In this document: positions 8,276 to 17,831 of the stretch, piece after piece
Position numbering within the stretch: the stretch's first letter is position 1
Layout of the letters: each line of letters starts with the position of its first letter
From: CAWCXF01 sp963799455
Lineage (GTDB): Bacteria > Pseudomonadota > Alphaproteobacteria > Rhodobacterales > Rhodobacteraceae
Length of the DNA stretch: 64,000 nt
Assembly: GCA_963799455.1 (NCBI GenBank)
Contig: CAWCXF010000006.1
Location: forward strand, 248,001-312,000
Reading direction: 5' to 3'
The notes under the pieces: model-generated
What the model was told of the DNA's origin: nothing
The model's database searches: none
What the model saw: only the letters and a program-made list of their open reading frames with translations
Translations under genes and position numbers: made by a program

Positions 8276-8501
8276 CTCTACGTCGGTTCGCGCCGTCGCG
8301 GAAGAGGTCGCGCCCCGGCCCCCCGGCCGGGCGGTCGCCGCCGGCGCTGTCGGCGGACACGTAGCCGGCCGGGCCACCGGGCGGGTCGTCGTCGCCCGGC
8401 CCGAGCCGGACCGGGTCGTCCCAGCCCTGGCCGAGGATCCCGTCCGGCCAGCTCGCGCCGGCCCAGGTCTCGGGCGCATCGGTGCCGTAGGTGGTGCGCA
8501 C
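8276..8501 (-). pseudogene. RTX-like Gly/Asp-rich fragment with a good ribosome site
   Basis: A GTG at 8501 is preceded, four bases upstream on the minus strand, by GGAGGAG. The first ~75 codons read like a Gly/Asp-rich calcium-binding repeat protein: TYGTDAPETWAG, ILGQGWDDPVRLGPGDDD and AGGPGRDLF resemble decayed RTX nonapeptides. The frame then stays open to 7782 but runs antisense through tRNA-Pro, so the later part is unlikely to be real. I read it as the start of a decayed RTX-type gene; chance openness in GC-rich DNA is the alternative. Confidence 0.3.
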
Positions 8502-8716
8502 CGCTCCTCCTCGTCGGGGTCGGGCGCTGCGCCGCCCGCCTCGGCGGCGCGGCGGGTGGGGGGCCGAGGACACGCCCTGTCGCAGCTTCCACGCGCGCCT
8601 GCCGGCGCCGTCCCCATCGACTTGCACGGGTTTCCACAGGCCGGCGGGACGCGCGGTGGACGACTCGGGGCGCGAGTGCGCCCTCTGCGCCGAGGCAAGG
8701 TCCATTTTGAGCGAGC

Positions 8717-8732
8717 ACACTCTATTTGGTGT
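8717..8732 (+). promoter_or_regulatory. probable NrdR box upstream of nrdJ
   Basis: The 16-mer ACACTCTATTTGGTGT has the ACAC...GTGT palindromic ends of the NrdR consensus and lies 178 bases before the nrdJ start. NrdR is the ATP/dATP-sensing repressor of ribonucleotide reductase genes. A partner box about 31 bases away, usual for NrdR, is not convincing here. Confidence 0.55.
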
Positions 8733-8909
8733 TCGCCGAGGCCCTTCGAGGCGATACCTTGTGGGAACCGAATCGTGGTCCCCCCGCTGGGAGGGGTCGG
8801 TTCCGTCGATCAGAGCGGGTCGCAAGGCCGCGACGCGGCGAGCGATCCCGCCGGGACGACCGGGCGGCGGCGGCGCGAGGCGCTGCCCCAGACAGGCTAG
8901 GAGGCCGAG

Positions 8910-11900
8910 ATGAAGATCGAGCGCAGCTACACCCTCGCGGGACGGGACGCCTACGCCGACCTTCCCTTCACGACCACGGCGAGCGAGATCCGCAACCCCG
9001 ACGGCACGGTGGTCTTCCGCCTCGACGCGGTGGAGGTGCCCGAGCGGTGGTCGCAGGTGGCCTCCGACGTCATCGCCCAGAAGTACTTCCGCAAGGCCGG
9101 CGTGCCCGCGCGGCTGAAGAGGGTGAGGGAGAAGGGCGTGCCCGCGTTCCTGTGGCGCTCGGTGGCCGACGAGACGGCGCTGGCGGCGCTCCCCGAGGCG
9201 GAGCGGTTTCGCGGCGAGACCTCGGCCCGCGAGGTGTTCGACCGCCTCGCGGGCGCCTGGGCCTACTGGGGCTGGAAGGGCGGCTACTTCACCTCGGAGG
9301 AGGACGCGCGAGCCTACTACGACGAGATGCGCGCGATGCTGGCGCTCCAGGTCGCGGCGCCCAACTCGCCGCAGTGGTTCAACACCGGACTGCACTGGGC
9401 CTACGGCATCGACGGCCCGGCGCAGGGGCATTTCTACGTCGATCACGAGACGGGCGCGCTGACCCGCTCGACGTCGAGCTACGAGCATCCCCAGCCGCAC
9501 GCCTGCTTCATCCAGTCCTGCTCGGACGACCTGGTGAACGACGGCGGCATCATGGACCTGTGGGTCCGCGAGGCGCGGCTCTTCAAGTACGGCTCGGGCA
9601 CGGGCACCAACTTCTCCAGCCTGCGCGGCGAGGGCGAGGCGCTCTCGGGCGGGGGCCGCTCGTCGGGGCTGATGGGGTTCCTGCGCATCGGCGACCGCGC
9701 GGCGGGCGCGATCAAGTCGGGCGGCACCACGAGGCGGGCCGCGAAGATGGTGATCGTGGACGCAGACCACCCCGACATCGAGGCCTTCGTCAACTGGAAG
9801 GTCGTGGAGGAGCAGAAGGTCGCCTCGCTCGTCGCGGGCTCCAAGATGCACCGGGAGAAGCTCGGCGCCATCTTCGACGCGATCCGCACCTGGGACGGCG
9901 CGAAGGACGATGCCACCGACCCCGCCGCCAACGCCGGGCTCAAGGCCGCGATCCGCTCGGCCAAGAAGGCCGCGATCCCCGAGACCTACGTGGCGAGGGT
10001 GCTGCAATACGCGAGGCAGGGCTACACCTCGATCCACTTCCCGGCCTACGACGTGGACTGGGACTCGGAGGCCTACTCAACCGTCTCGGGCCAGAACTCG
10101 AACAACTCGATCCGCGTCACCGACGCCTTCCTCAAGGCCGTGCGCGAGGACGCGCCGTGGGAGCTGCTGCGCCGCACCGACGGCCGCGTCGCCAAGACGA
10201 TCCGCGCGCGCGAGCTGTGGGAGCAGGTCGGCCACGCCGCCTGGGCCTGCGCCGATCCGGGCATCCAGTACCACGACACCGTGAACGCCTGGCACACCTG
10301 CCCCGAGGACGGGCCGATCCGCGGCTCGAACCCCTGCTCGGAGTACATGTTCCTCGACGACACGGCCTGCAACCTGGCCTCGGTCAACCTGCTGACCTTC
10401 CTGAAGGACGGCGCCTTCGACGCGGCGGCCTACGTCCACGCCGCGCGCCTGTGGACGCTGACGCTGGAGATCAGCGTGCTGATGGCGCAGTTCCCCTCCA
10501 AGGAGATCGCGCAGCGCAGCTACGACTTCCGCACGCTGGGGCTGGGCTACGCCAACATCGGCGGGCTGCTGATGACGATGGGGCTCGGCTACGACAGCCA
10601 CGAGGGCCGCGCGCTCTGCGGCGCGCTCACCGCGTTGCTGACCGGCACCTCCTACGCCACCTCGGCCGAGATCGCCTCCGAGGTCGGCGCCTTCCCCGGC
10701 TACGCGAAGAACGCCGCCGCACATGCTGCGGGTGATCCGCAACCACCGCCGCGCGGCCCATGGCGAGGCGGAAGGCTACGAGGGGCTGGCCGTGCCCCCG
10801 GTGCCGCTCGACACGGCGCGCTGCCCCGACGCGCGGCTCGTGGAGATGGCCGCGGCCGCCTGGGACGAGGCGCTGTCCTTGGGCGAGGCGCACGGCTACC
10901 GCAACGCGCAGGCGACCGTGATCGCGCCCACCGGCACGATCGGGCTCGTGATGGACTGCGACACCACCGGCATCGAGCCCGACTTCGCGCTGGTGAAGTT
11001 CAAGAAGCTCGCCGGCGGCGGTTACTTCAAGATCATCAACCGCTCGGTGCCGGCCGCTCTCAGGGGCCTCGGCCACGACGAGGACCAGATCCGCGAGATC
11101 GTCGCCTACGCCGTCGGCCACGGCACGCTGGAGGGCGCCCCGATCATCACCCACGCGGCGCTGGCCGAGCGCGGCTTCGGCGCGCAGGAGATCGCCCTCG
11201 TCGAGGCGGCGCTGCCCAGCGCCTTCGACATCCGCTTCGCCTTCAACCAGTGGACGCTCGGCGAGGCGTTCTGCACCGACACGCTGGGCATCCCCAAGGA
11301 GCGGCTCGCGGATCCGACCTTCGACGTGCTGCGCCATCTCGGCTTCACCCGCCGCGAGATCGAGGCCGCGAACGATCACGTCTGCGGCACCATGACCTTG
11401 GAGGGCGCGCCTCACCTGAGACCTGAGCATCTGCCCGTCTTCGATTGCGCCAACGCCTGCGGTCGCCGCGGCACGCGCACCCTCTCGGTGGACAGCCACA
11501 TCCGCATGATGGCCGCGGCGCAGTCCTTCATCTCGGGCGCGATCTCCAAGACCATCAACATGCAGCGCGACGCCACCATCGAGGACTGCCAGCGGGCCTA
11601 CGAGCTGTCCTGGTCGCTCGGCGTGAAGGCCAACGCGCTCTACCGCGACGGCTCGAAGCTCTCGCAGCCGCTGGCCTCCGCGCTCGTGGAGGACGACGAC
11701 GAGGCGGCCGAGGTTCTGGAGACCGGCACGCCCCACGAGCGCGCGCAGGTGATGGCCGAGAAGGTGATCGAGAAGGTCGTCGTCCGCGAGGTCATGCGCG
11801 GGCGCGCGCGCCTGCCCCAGCGGCGCAAGGGCTACACCCAGAAGGCCATCGTCGGCGGCCACAAGGTCTACCTCCGGACCGGCGAGTACGACGACGGCGC

Positions 11901-12564
11901 CTTGGGCGAGATCTTCATCGACATGCACAAGGAGGGCGCGGGCTTCCGCGCCATGATGAACAACTTCGCCATCGCGATCTCGGTCGGCCTGCAATACGGC
12001 GTGCCGCTGGAGGAGTTCGTGGACGCCTTCACCTTCACCCGCTTCGAGCCGGCGGGCATGGTCCAGGGCAACGAGGCGATCAAGAACGCGACCTCGATCC
12101 TCGACTACATCTTCCGCGAGCTGGCGATCAGCTACCTCGACCGCACCGACCTCGCCCATGTCGCGCCCACCGGCCCCGCCTTCGACGACATGGGCCGCGG
12201 CGACCGCGAGGGGCAGGCCAACGTCGCCGACATCGGCGACGCGGCGGCGTCGAGATCGCTGAGGATGCTGCACAAGATGTCCTCGACCGGCTACCTGCGC
12301 AAGCGCCTGCCGCAAGAGCTGGTGGTCGTGCAGGGCGGCTCGGGCGCCGAGGGGCTGGTGGCGGTCGAGCCCGGCACCGATCCGACCGTGGTGATGCAGG
12401 CCGTCGCGGTCGCGGCGCCCGAGCCCGTGGCCGGCGCCCGCGCCCAGGCCCGGATGCAGGGCTACGAGGGCGACCCCTGCGGCGAGTGCGGCAACTACAC
12501 GCTCGTGCGCAACGGCACCTGCCTCAAGTGCAACACCTGCGGCGGGACGAGCGGGTGCAGCTGA
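8910..12564 (+). CDS. nrdJ: vitamin B12-dependent (class II) ribonucleotide reductase, with an apparent one-base frameshift
   Basis: Makes deoxyribonucleotides using adenosylcobalamin, independent of oxygen. Start ATG 8910 follows TAGGAGG. Motifs occur in order: NTGLHWAYGIDG, FIQSCSDDLVNDGG, GSGTGTNFSSLRGEGE, the active-site segment GSNPCSEYMF (Cys about 476), APTGTIGLVMDCDTTGIEPD, and a C-terminal Cys cluster (GDPCGECGNYTLV...CLKCNTCGG). The total is about 1217 residues, the usual size. The frame breaks near 10717-10724: the sequence after KNAA reads GCACATGCTGCGG, and removing one base restores KNAAHMLRVIRNHRR. The downstream frame is then perfect to the end, which points to a one-base insertion or sequencing error rather than decay. 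No other reductase gene is in the window. Confidence 0.92.
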
Positions 12565-12650
12565 CGCGGCGCGCCATGCTCGTGCGGTCGCGGCTCGCTG
12601 CGAGGCATGGTGCGAGCGGCGCTCGGTCTTGCGCGACCGTCCAGCCGAAT

Positions 12651-12677
12651 GGGCCCGGGCGGCGTCCGCCCGGGCCC
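12651..12677. terminator. GC-rich hairpin between convergent nrdJ and the 12.7-kb gene
   Basis: A perfect 12-bp inverted repeat (GGGCCCGGGCGG ... CCGCCCGGGCCC) with a three-base loop lies between the nrdJ stop and the convergent minus-strand gene. No T-run follows on either side, so it is only terminator-like. Confidence 0.5.
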
Positions 12678-12681
12678 CGCC

Positions 12682-12942
12682 TCAAGCCCCACCGCCGGCC
12701 TGAGGCGTGCTCGTCAACGTCCCGAGGCCATCCTGGGGATGCGCGATGCAATGGCCCGCGCAGTTGATGTGCCCGAAGCAATGGGCGGCGTTGCCGCCCG
12801 GCCGCTGAAGGCGCCCCAGGTCGGTCCGCGCGACGCTGATCATGTCGCGCAGCTTCGATCCGAGCCGGTCGGCCGCCGCCGGGTTCGCCTGGATCTGGGC
12901 CTTGAGGCCCTCGATCTCCTGAAGCAGTTGGTTCTCGGCCAT
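12682..12942 (-). CDS. small protein with a His/Cys cluster, unknown function
   Basis: I do not recognise this 86-residue protein. Residues 1-48 look like an amphipathic helical segment (MAENQLLQEIEGLKAQIQAN...). Residues 54-68 hold alternating His and Cys (H54, C55, H58, C61, H64, C65, H68 in HCFGHINCAGHCIAHP), followed by a Gly/Thr/Ser tail. The ATG at 12942 has a strong ribosome site (AAAGGAGG) nine to ten bases upstream, which supports a real gene. It follows the 207-residue gene by 24 bases and is probably co-transcribed with it. A metal-binding peptide or a peptide with leader-plus-core architecture are both possible; neither is shown. Confidence 0.65.
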   Translation of the reverse strand: MAENQLLQEIEGLKAQIQANPAAADRLGSKLRDMISVARTDLGRLQRPGGNAAHCFGHINCAGHCIAHPQDGLGTLTSTPQAGGGA

Positions 12943-12966
12943 CTGATCGGCCCTCCTTTGTATGGT

Positions 12967-13590
12967 TCACGAAAACGTCCAAAGCGTCTGAGTCGTGTCG
13001 AGCGTCGCGACCACCTCCTTTCGCACCACCTTGAGATCGAGCCGCCGGGCCGCCTCGTCGGTCGTCTCGACGAGGGTCAGGTCGTCGTCGAGCGAGAAAC
13101 GCGACCGGGAGAACAGCCCGGCGATGCCGAAGATATCCTGCAGGCCGAGGCTCACGAGCTCCTCGCCGATCTCGTCGAGCATCGCGTCGGCATAGGTCAG
13201 AAGCTCGAGTCCCGCACAGCGCGGCTCGGGCCACTCGACGAACTCGAGCGGATACCAGCCCGGAGTCCGATCCCCTCCGCGGCTGTAGCGCCAAAGATAG
13301 GGGACCGTCCGGGCCAGCGCCCGCGTCGCCTTCTCGGGCGTCATCGACGCGTGGCCGTCGGAGATGAACCGACGCACGATCACCTCGTCGCCGACGATCT
13401 CGAAGTGCTTGTGGAGAAGGGTGACGCCTATGATGTCCTCGAAACCGTATTTGCAGATGATCGAGCCGAGCGCGGCGATCGCGTCTCCGCTGCGAACGAG
13501 ATCGGAGCGCGAATCGTGGAAATCGGCGAGGTCGTGGAAGACCGCGGGCTCGTAGCTCCGAAGGACGCTGCTGGTGTCGACGGTGTTCAT
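12967..13590 (-). CDS. unknown 207-residue protein with an internal duplication
   Basis: No family recognised with certainty. The start at 13590 (MNTVDTSS) is chosen because GGAGG lies eight bases upstream; an upstream in-frame ATG lacks such a site. The protein contains two similar blocks: residues 47-73 (KYGFEDIIGVTLLHKHF) and 147-175 (SLGLQDIFGIAGLFSRSRF), suggesting an ancient duplication; only the first keeps the LLHKHF motif. Some uncharacterised proteins elsewhere carry a similar histidine-containing block. No signal peptide or membrane helix is seen. It lies upstream of the His/Cys-rich small gene in a segment that looks less GC-rich than its neighbours, hinting at transfer. Confidence 0.75.
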   Translation of the reverse strand: MNTVDTSSVLRSYEPAVFHDLADFHDSRSDLVRSGDAIAALGSIICKYGFEDIIGVTLLHKHFEIVGDEVIVRRFISDGHASMTPEKATRALARTVPYLWRYSRGGDRTPGWYPLEFVEWPEPRCAGLELLTYADAMLDEIGEELVSLGLQDIFGIAGLFSRSRFSLDDDLTLVETTDEAARRLDLKVVRKEVVATLDTTQTLWTFS

Positions 13591-14047
13591 GGCGCGGACC
13601 TCCGATCCGTTGCAGCGATGGAATCGCGAGTGGGTCACCGGATTTCACCGATGGACTAACGGCGATCCAGCCGACCCAGAAGTGAGGATATCCCCACCCG
13701 TCGGGTGCGTCGTCCTCCGGCCGATCGAGCCGGCCGGCTGGGCCCCGCCTTGTCCCTCATCGGCGGCCGCGCTTCGGCGACGATGCCAGCGGCCGCGCTT
13801 CGGCGACGATGCCAGCGGCCGCCTTCGCCCGCGCCGCCGGGGCGCGGGCATGCGGGCGCCGTGCGTGGCCGCGCGCGGCTCGCGGCGGCAGGCCCCCGGC
13901 ATCCTCCCTCGTCCCTCGCCGTTTCGTCCCTCGCCGTCGCGCTCGGGCCCCGGTCGCGGTCCCCGCCCGGTCGATCCGAGCGCCATTGCGGGGCGCCCGC
14001 GTCTTCGCTACGCCGTCCCCGTCCGAGCGCCGCCCTGGGGATCGACG
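13591..14047. other. intergenic stretch between divergent genes
   Basis: About 450 very GC-rich bases without a supportable gene. It must hold promoters for the 207-residue gene (minus) and the ABC ATPase gene (plus). The only structure I see is the 26-bp tandem duplication at 13765. Confidence 0.6.
13765..13816. repeat. perfect 26-bp tandem duplication
   Basis: The unit beginning GGCCGCGCTTCGGCGACGAT occupies 13765-13790 and is repeated exactly at 13791-13816, with the first bases of a third copy after that. It is intergenic. Confidence 0.9.
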
Positions 14048-15208
<1,161 letters not shown>

Positions 15209-15305
15209 AATCGGCGGGGGCTCGCGCGGGGGCCCTTCCGCCGGCGGCCCGCGAGGCTTAGGTTGCGCCTCGGTTTCGGGAGGGCGCTCCCGCTAGGAGG
15301 ACTCC

Positions 15306-15524
15306 ATGCTGAACAACATCGGCCCCCTGGGCTTCTTGCTGATCGCCGTCGTCGTCCTGGTGCTCTTCGGGCGCGGCAAGGTGTCCTCGCTGATGGGCGA
15401 GGTCGGCAAGGGCATCACCGCCTTCAAGCGCGGCGTCAATGACGGCCAGCGCGAGCTGGAGGAGGAGAAGGCGGCCTCGGCGCGCGACGTGACGCCCGAG
15501 GGCGCGGAGAAGGAGAAGATCTAG
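15306..15524 (+). CDS. tatA: Sec-independent protein translocase subunit TatA
   Basis: Pore-forming subunit of the twin-arginine pathway, which exports folded proteins. The 72-residue protein has one N-terminal membrane helix (PLGFLLIAVVVLVLFG), the conserved Phe-Gly hinge (LFGRGKVSSL), an amphipathic helix and a charged tail, as expected. The ATG is five bases after TAGGAGG. It is the first gene of tatABC, with tatB 50 bases downstream. Confidence 0.95.
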   Translation: MLNNIGPLGFLLIAVVVLVLFGRGKVSSLMGEVGKGITAFKRGVNDGQRELEEEKAASARDVTPEGAEKEKI

Positions 15525-15574
15525 GCCCCGCCGCCGCGAGCCAGGGTCTTCGGGTCACGGGAAGGGCGCCGGCC

Positions 15575-16084
15575 ATGTTCGACCTCGGCATGATGGAGCT
15601 GCTGGTGATCGGCGTGGTCGCGCTGATCGTCGTCGGGCCGAAGGATTTGCCCGTGATGTTCCGCGAGGTCGGCCGCTTCATGGGCCGGATGCGCGCCATG
15701 GCGCGCGACTTCCAGCGCGCCATGAACGAGGCCGCCGACGACACCGGCATGAAGGATCTCGACCGCGACATCCGCAAGATGACCTCGGCGCGCAAGCTCG
15801 GGCTCGACCACGTCAGCGACGCCGCCCGCTCCATGGCTGACTGGAACATGGAGCCGAAGCCCGGCGGGGCGGCGCGCGGCGCCGAGACCGCCCGGATGGC
15901 TGAGGAGCGCGCCGAGGCCGCCCGCCGCATCCGCGAGGCCGCCGCCGATCGCGCCGCCGATCGCGCCGCCGAGCGCCGCGGCGACGGGCCCGGGGAGGGC
16001 TCCGAGCCGCGGGCCGAGCCCGGGCCCGCGCCCGGCCCGATGGCCGAGCCGAGGCCCGAGGCGGCGGGGGCCAAGGCGCCATGA
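15575..16084 (+). CDS. tatB: Sec-independent protein translocase subunit TatB
   Basis: Substrate-receptor partner of TatC. The 169-residue product starts with the TatB form of the helix (MFDLGMMELLVIGVVALIVV), GPKDLPVMFREVG, then a long amphipathic and charged tail rich in Arg, Glu, Ala and Pro that varies among species. Its stop overlaps the tatC start (ATGA), so the two are translationally coupled. Confidence 0.95.
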   Translation: MFDLGMMELLVIGVVALIVVGPKDLPVMFREVGRFMGRMRAMARDFQRAMNEAADDTGMKDLDRDIRKMTSARKLGLDHVSDAARSMADWNMEPKPGGAARGAETARMAEERAEAARRIREAAADRAADRAAERRGDGPGEGSEPRAEPGPAPGPMAEPRPEAAGAKAP

Positions 16085-16959
16085 GCCCGGCCGGCGATCC
16101 GCGCGACGAGATCGAGGACAGCGCGGCCCCGCTGATCGAGCATCTGGCCGAGCTGCGCACGCGGCTCATCCGCGCCGTCGTGGCCTTCGCCGTGGCGATG
16201 CTGCTCGTCTTCCCCTTCGCCGAGACGATCCTGGAGTTCCTGGCCCGGCCCATCGCCGAGGTGCTGCGCGCGCAGGGGTCGGACCCGCGGCTGATCTTCA
16301 CCGCGCCGCAGGAGAAGTTCTTCGTGCTGGTGCGCATCAGCGTGATCGGCGGCTTCGCGCTCTCCTTCCCCGTCATCGCGCACCAGCTGTGGCGCTTCGT
16401 GGCGCCCGGCCTCTACCGCTCGGAGAAGAACGCCTTCCTGCCCTTCATCCTGGCCTCGCCGGCGCTCTTCCTCGCGGGCGCCGCCTTCGCCCACTTCGTC
16501 GTCACGCCCCTGGCGATGAGCTTCTTCATCGGCTTCTCGGACGCCATCCCGACGCTCACGCGCATCCTCGCGGGGGAGGCCCCCGTGGGCGAGGTGGCCG
16601 TGCCCGAGAACCAGGAGCTGGCCACCTACTATCTCGGCTCGGTGCGCGAGGCGATCGACCTCACGCTCAAGTTCATCCTCGCCTTTGGGCTGTGCTTCCA
16701 GCTCCCCGTGCTGCTGACGCTGATGGGCAAGGCCGGGCTCGTCTCGGCCGAGGGGCTGCGCGCGGTGCGCAAATACGCCATCGTCGGCATCCTGGTGCTC
16801 GCGGCGCTCGTGACGCCCCCCGACGTCATCACCCAGGTCATCCTGTTCGCCGTGGTCTACTCGCTCTACGAGGTCTCGATCTTCCTGGTGGCCCGCGTCG
16901 AGCGCACGCGAGACGCCCGCCTGCGCGCGGAGGGGCTGCTCGACGAGGACGCCGCTTGA
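16081..16959 (+). CDS. tatC: Sec-independent protein translocase subunit TatC
   Basis: Core membrane receptor for twin-arginine signal peptides. The 292-residue protein has six hydrophobic helices, the conserved N-terminal HLAELRTRLI, and the loop segment FTAPQEKFFVLVRIS with the Glu needed for signal-peptide binding. It overlaps tatB by four bases. Its stop codon is overlapped by the TTG of the DUF815 gene, extending the operon. Confidence 0.96.
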   Translation: MSPAGDPRDEIEDSAAPLIEHLAELRTRLIRAVVAFAVAMLLVFPFAETILEFLARPIAEVLRAQGSDPRLIFTAPQEKFFVLVRISVIGGFALSFPVIAHQLWRFVAPGLYRSEKNAFLPFILASPALFLAGAAFAHFVVTPLAMSFFIGFSDAIPTLTRILAGEAPVGEVAVPENQELATYYLGSVREAIDLTLKFILAFGLCFQLPVLLTLMGKAGLVSAEGLRAVRKYAIVGILVLAALVTPPDVITQVILFAVVYSLYEVSIFLVARVERTRDARLRAEGLLDEDAA

Positions 16960-17813
16960 GCGAGCCGCTCGATCGCATCGCCGCGGCCCTCGAACGCCTC
17001 GCGCCCCCGCCCGCCGAGGCGCCTCCCTGGGGCGCCGAAGCCTATGTCTGGCACGCAGAGCCCGACCGGCTGGAGCCCGTGCCCCGGGTCGCCCGCGTGG
17101 ACATCGCGCTGCTGCACGGGATCGACCGGGCCCGCGACACGCTCATGGCCAACACCGAGCGCTTCGCGCGCGGCCTGCCCGCCAACAACGCGCTGCTGTG
17201 GGGCGCGCGCGGGATGGGCAAGTCCTCGCTCGTCAAGGCGGTCCACGGCGCGCTCGCCCACACCGGCCTCAGGATCGTCGAGCTCCAGCGCGAGGATCTG
17301 CCCTCCGTGGGCCGGCTGCTGGCGCTGCTGCGCGCCGCGCCCCATCGCTTCGTGCTCTACTGCGACGACCTGTCCTTCGCGCAGGACGACCAGCACTACA
17401 AGGCTCTGAAGGCCGTGCTCGACGGCGGCATCGAGGGCAGGCCCGAGAACGTGGTGCTCTATGCCACCTCGAACCGCCGCCACCTGATGCCGCGCGACAT
17501 GATCGAGAACGAGCGCTCGACCGCCATCAGCCCGTCCGAGGCCGTGGAGGAGAAGGTCTCGCTCTCGGACCGCTTCGGGCTCTGGCTCGGCTTCCACCCC
17601 TGCGACCAGGACGCGTTCCTGGCGATGATCCGCGGCTACTGCGAGGCGTTCGGGATCGCCTGGGACGACGACGTGCGCGCCGAGGCGATCGAGTGGCAGG
17701 CGACGCGCGGCGCCCGCTCGGGACGCGTCGCATGGCAGTTCGTCACCGACCTCGCCGGACGGCGGGGGGTGGCGATGGCATCGCCCGCGCGCCCGAGGGC
17801 CGCGACCGCCTGA
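16956..17813 (+). CDS. DUF815 family AAA-type ATPase
   Basis: Cytoplasmic P-loop ATPase of unknown role, commonly found next to tat genes in Rhodobacterales. Walker A is GARGMGKSS (residues 83-91) and Walker B is VLYCDDLSF; ENVVLYATSNRRHLMPRDM is the family's sensor region. The product is 285 residues, full length for the family. The start is a TTG whose last two bases are the first two of the tatC stop TGA; no ATG or GTG offers a full-length alternative, so tight coupling to tatC is inferred. Confidence 0.88.
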   Translation: MSEPLDRIAAALERLAPPPAEAPPWGAEAYVWHAEPDRLEPVPRVARVDIALLHGIDRARDTLMANTERFARGLPANNALLWGARGMGKSSLVKAVHGALAHTGLRIVELQREDLPSVGRLLALLRAAPHRFVLYCDDLSFAQDDQHYKALKAVLDGGIEGRPENVVLYATSNRRHLMPRDMIENERSTAISPSEAVEEKVSLSDRFGLWLGFHPCDQDAFLAMIRGYCEAFGIAWDDDVRAEAIEWQATRGARSGRVAWQFVTDLAGRRGVAMASPARPRAATA

Positions 17814-17831
17814 GCCGCGCCCCGCGCAGCC

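Larger units (their letters stand above)
8079..8909. other. long gene-poor stretch between tRNA-Pro and nrdJ
   Basis: About 830 bases with no intact gene that I can support. It holds a possible RTX-like fragment on the minus strand (up to 8501) and, from about 8700 on, a less GC-rich segment with a probable NrdR box that must contain the nrdJ promoter. Other open frames here have shadow-like composition. Confidence 0.6.

Noticed and set aside
7782..8276. Continuation of the RTX-like frame through tRNA-Pro and into DUF192
   Set aside because: It runs antisense to a tRNA and to a conserved protein gene; openness there is explained by base composition.
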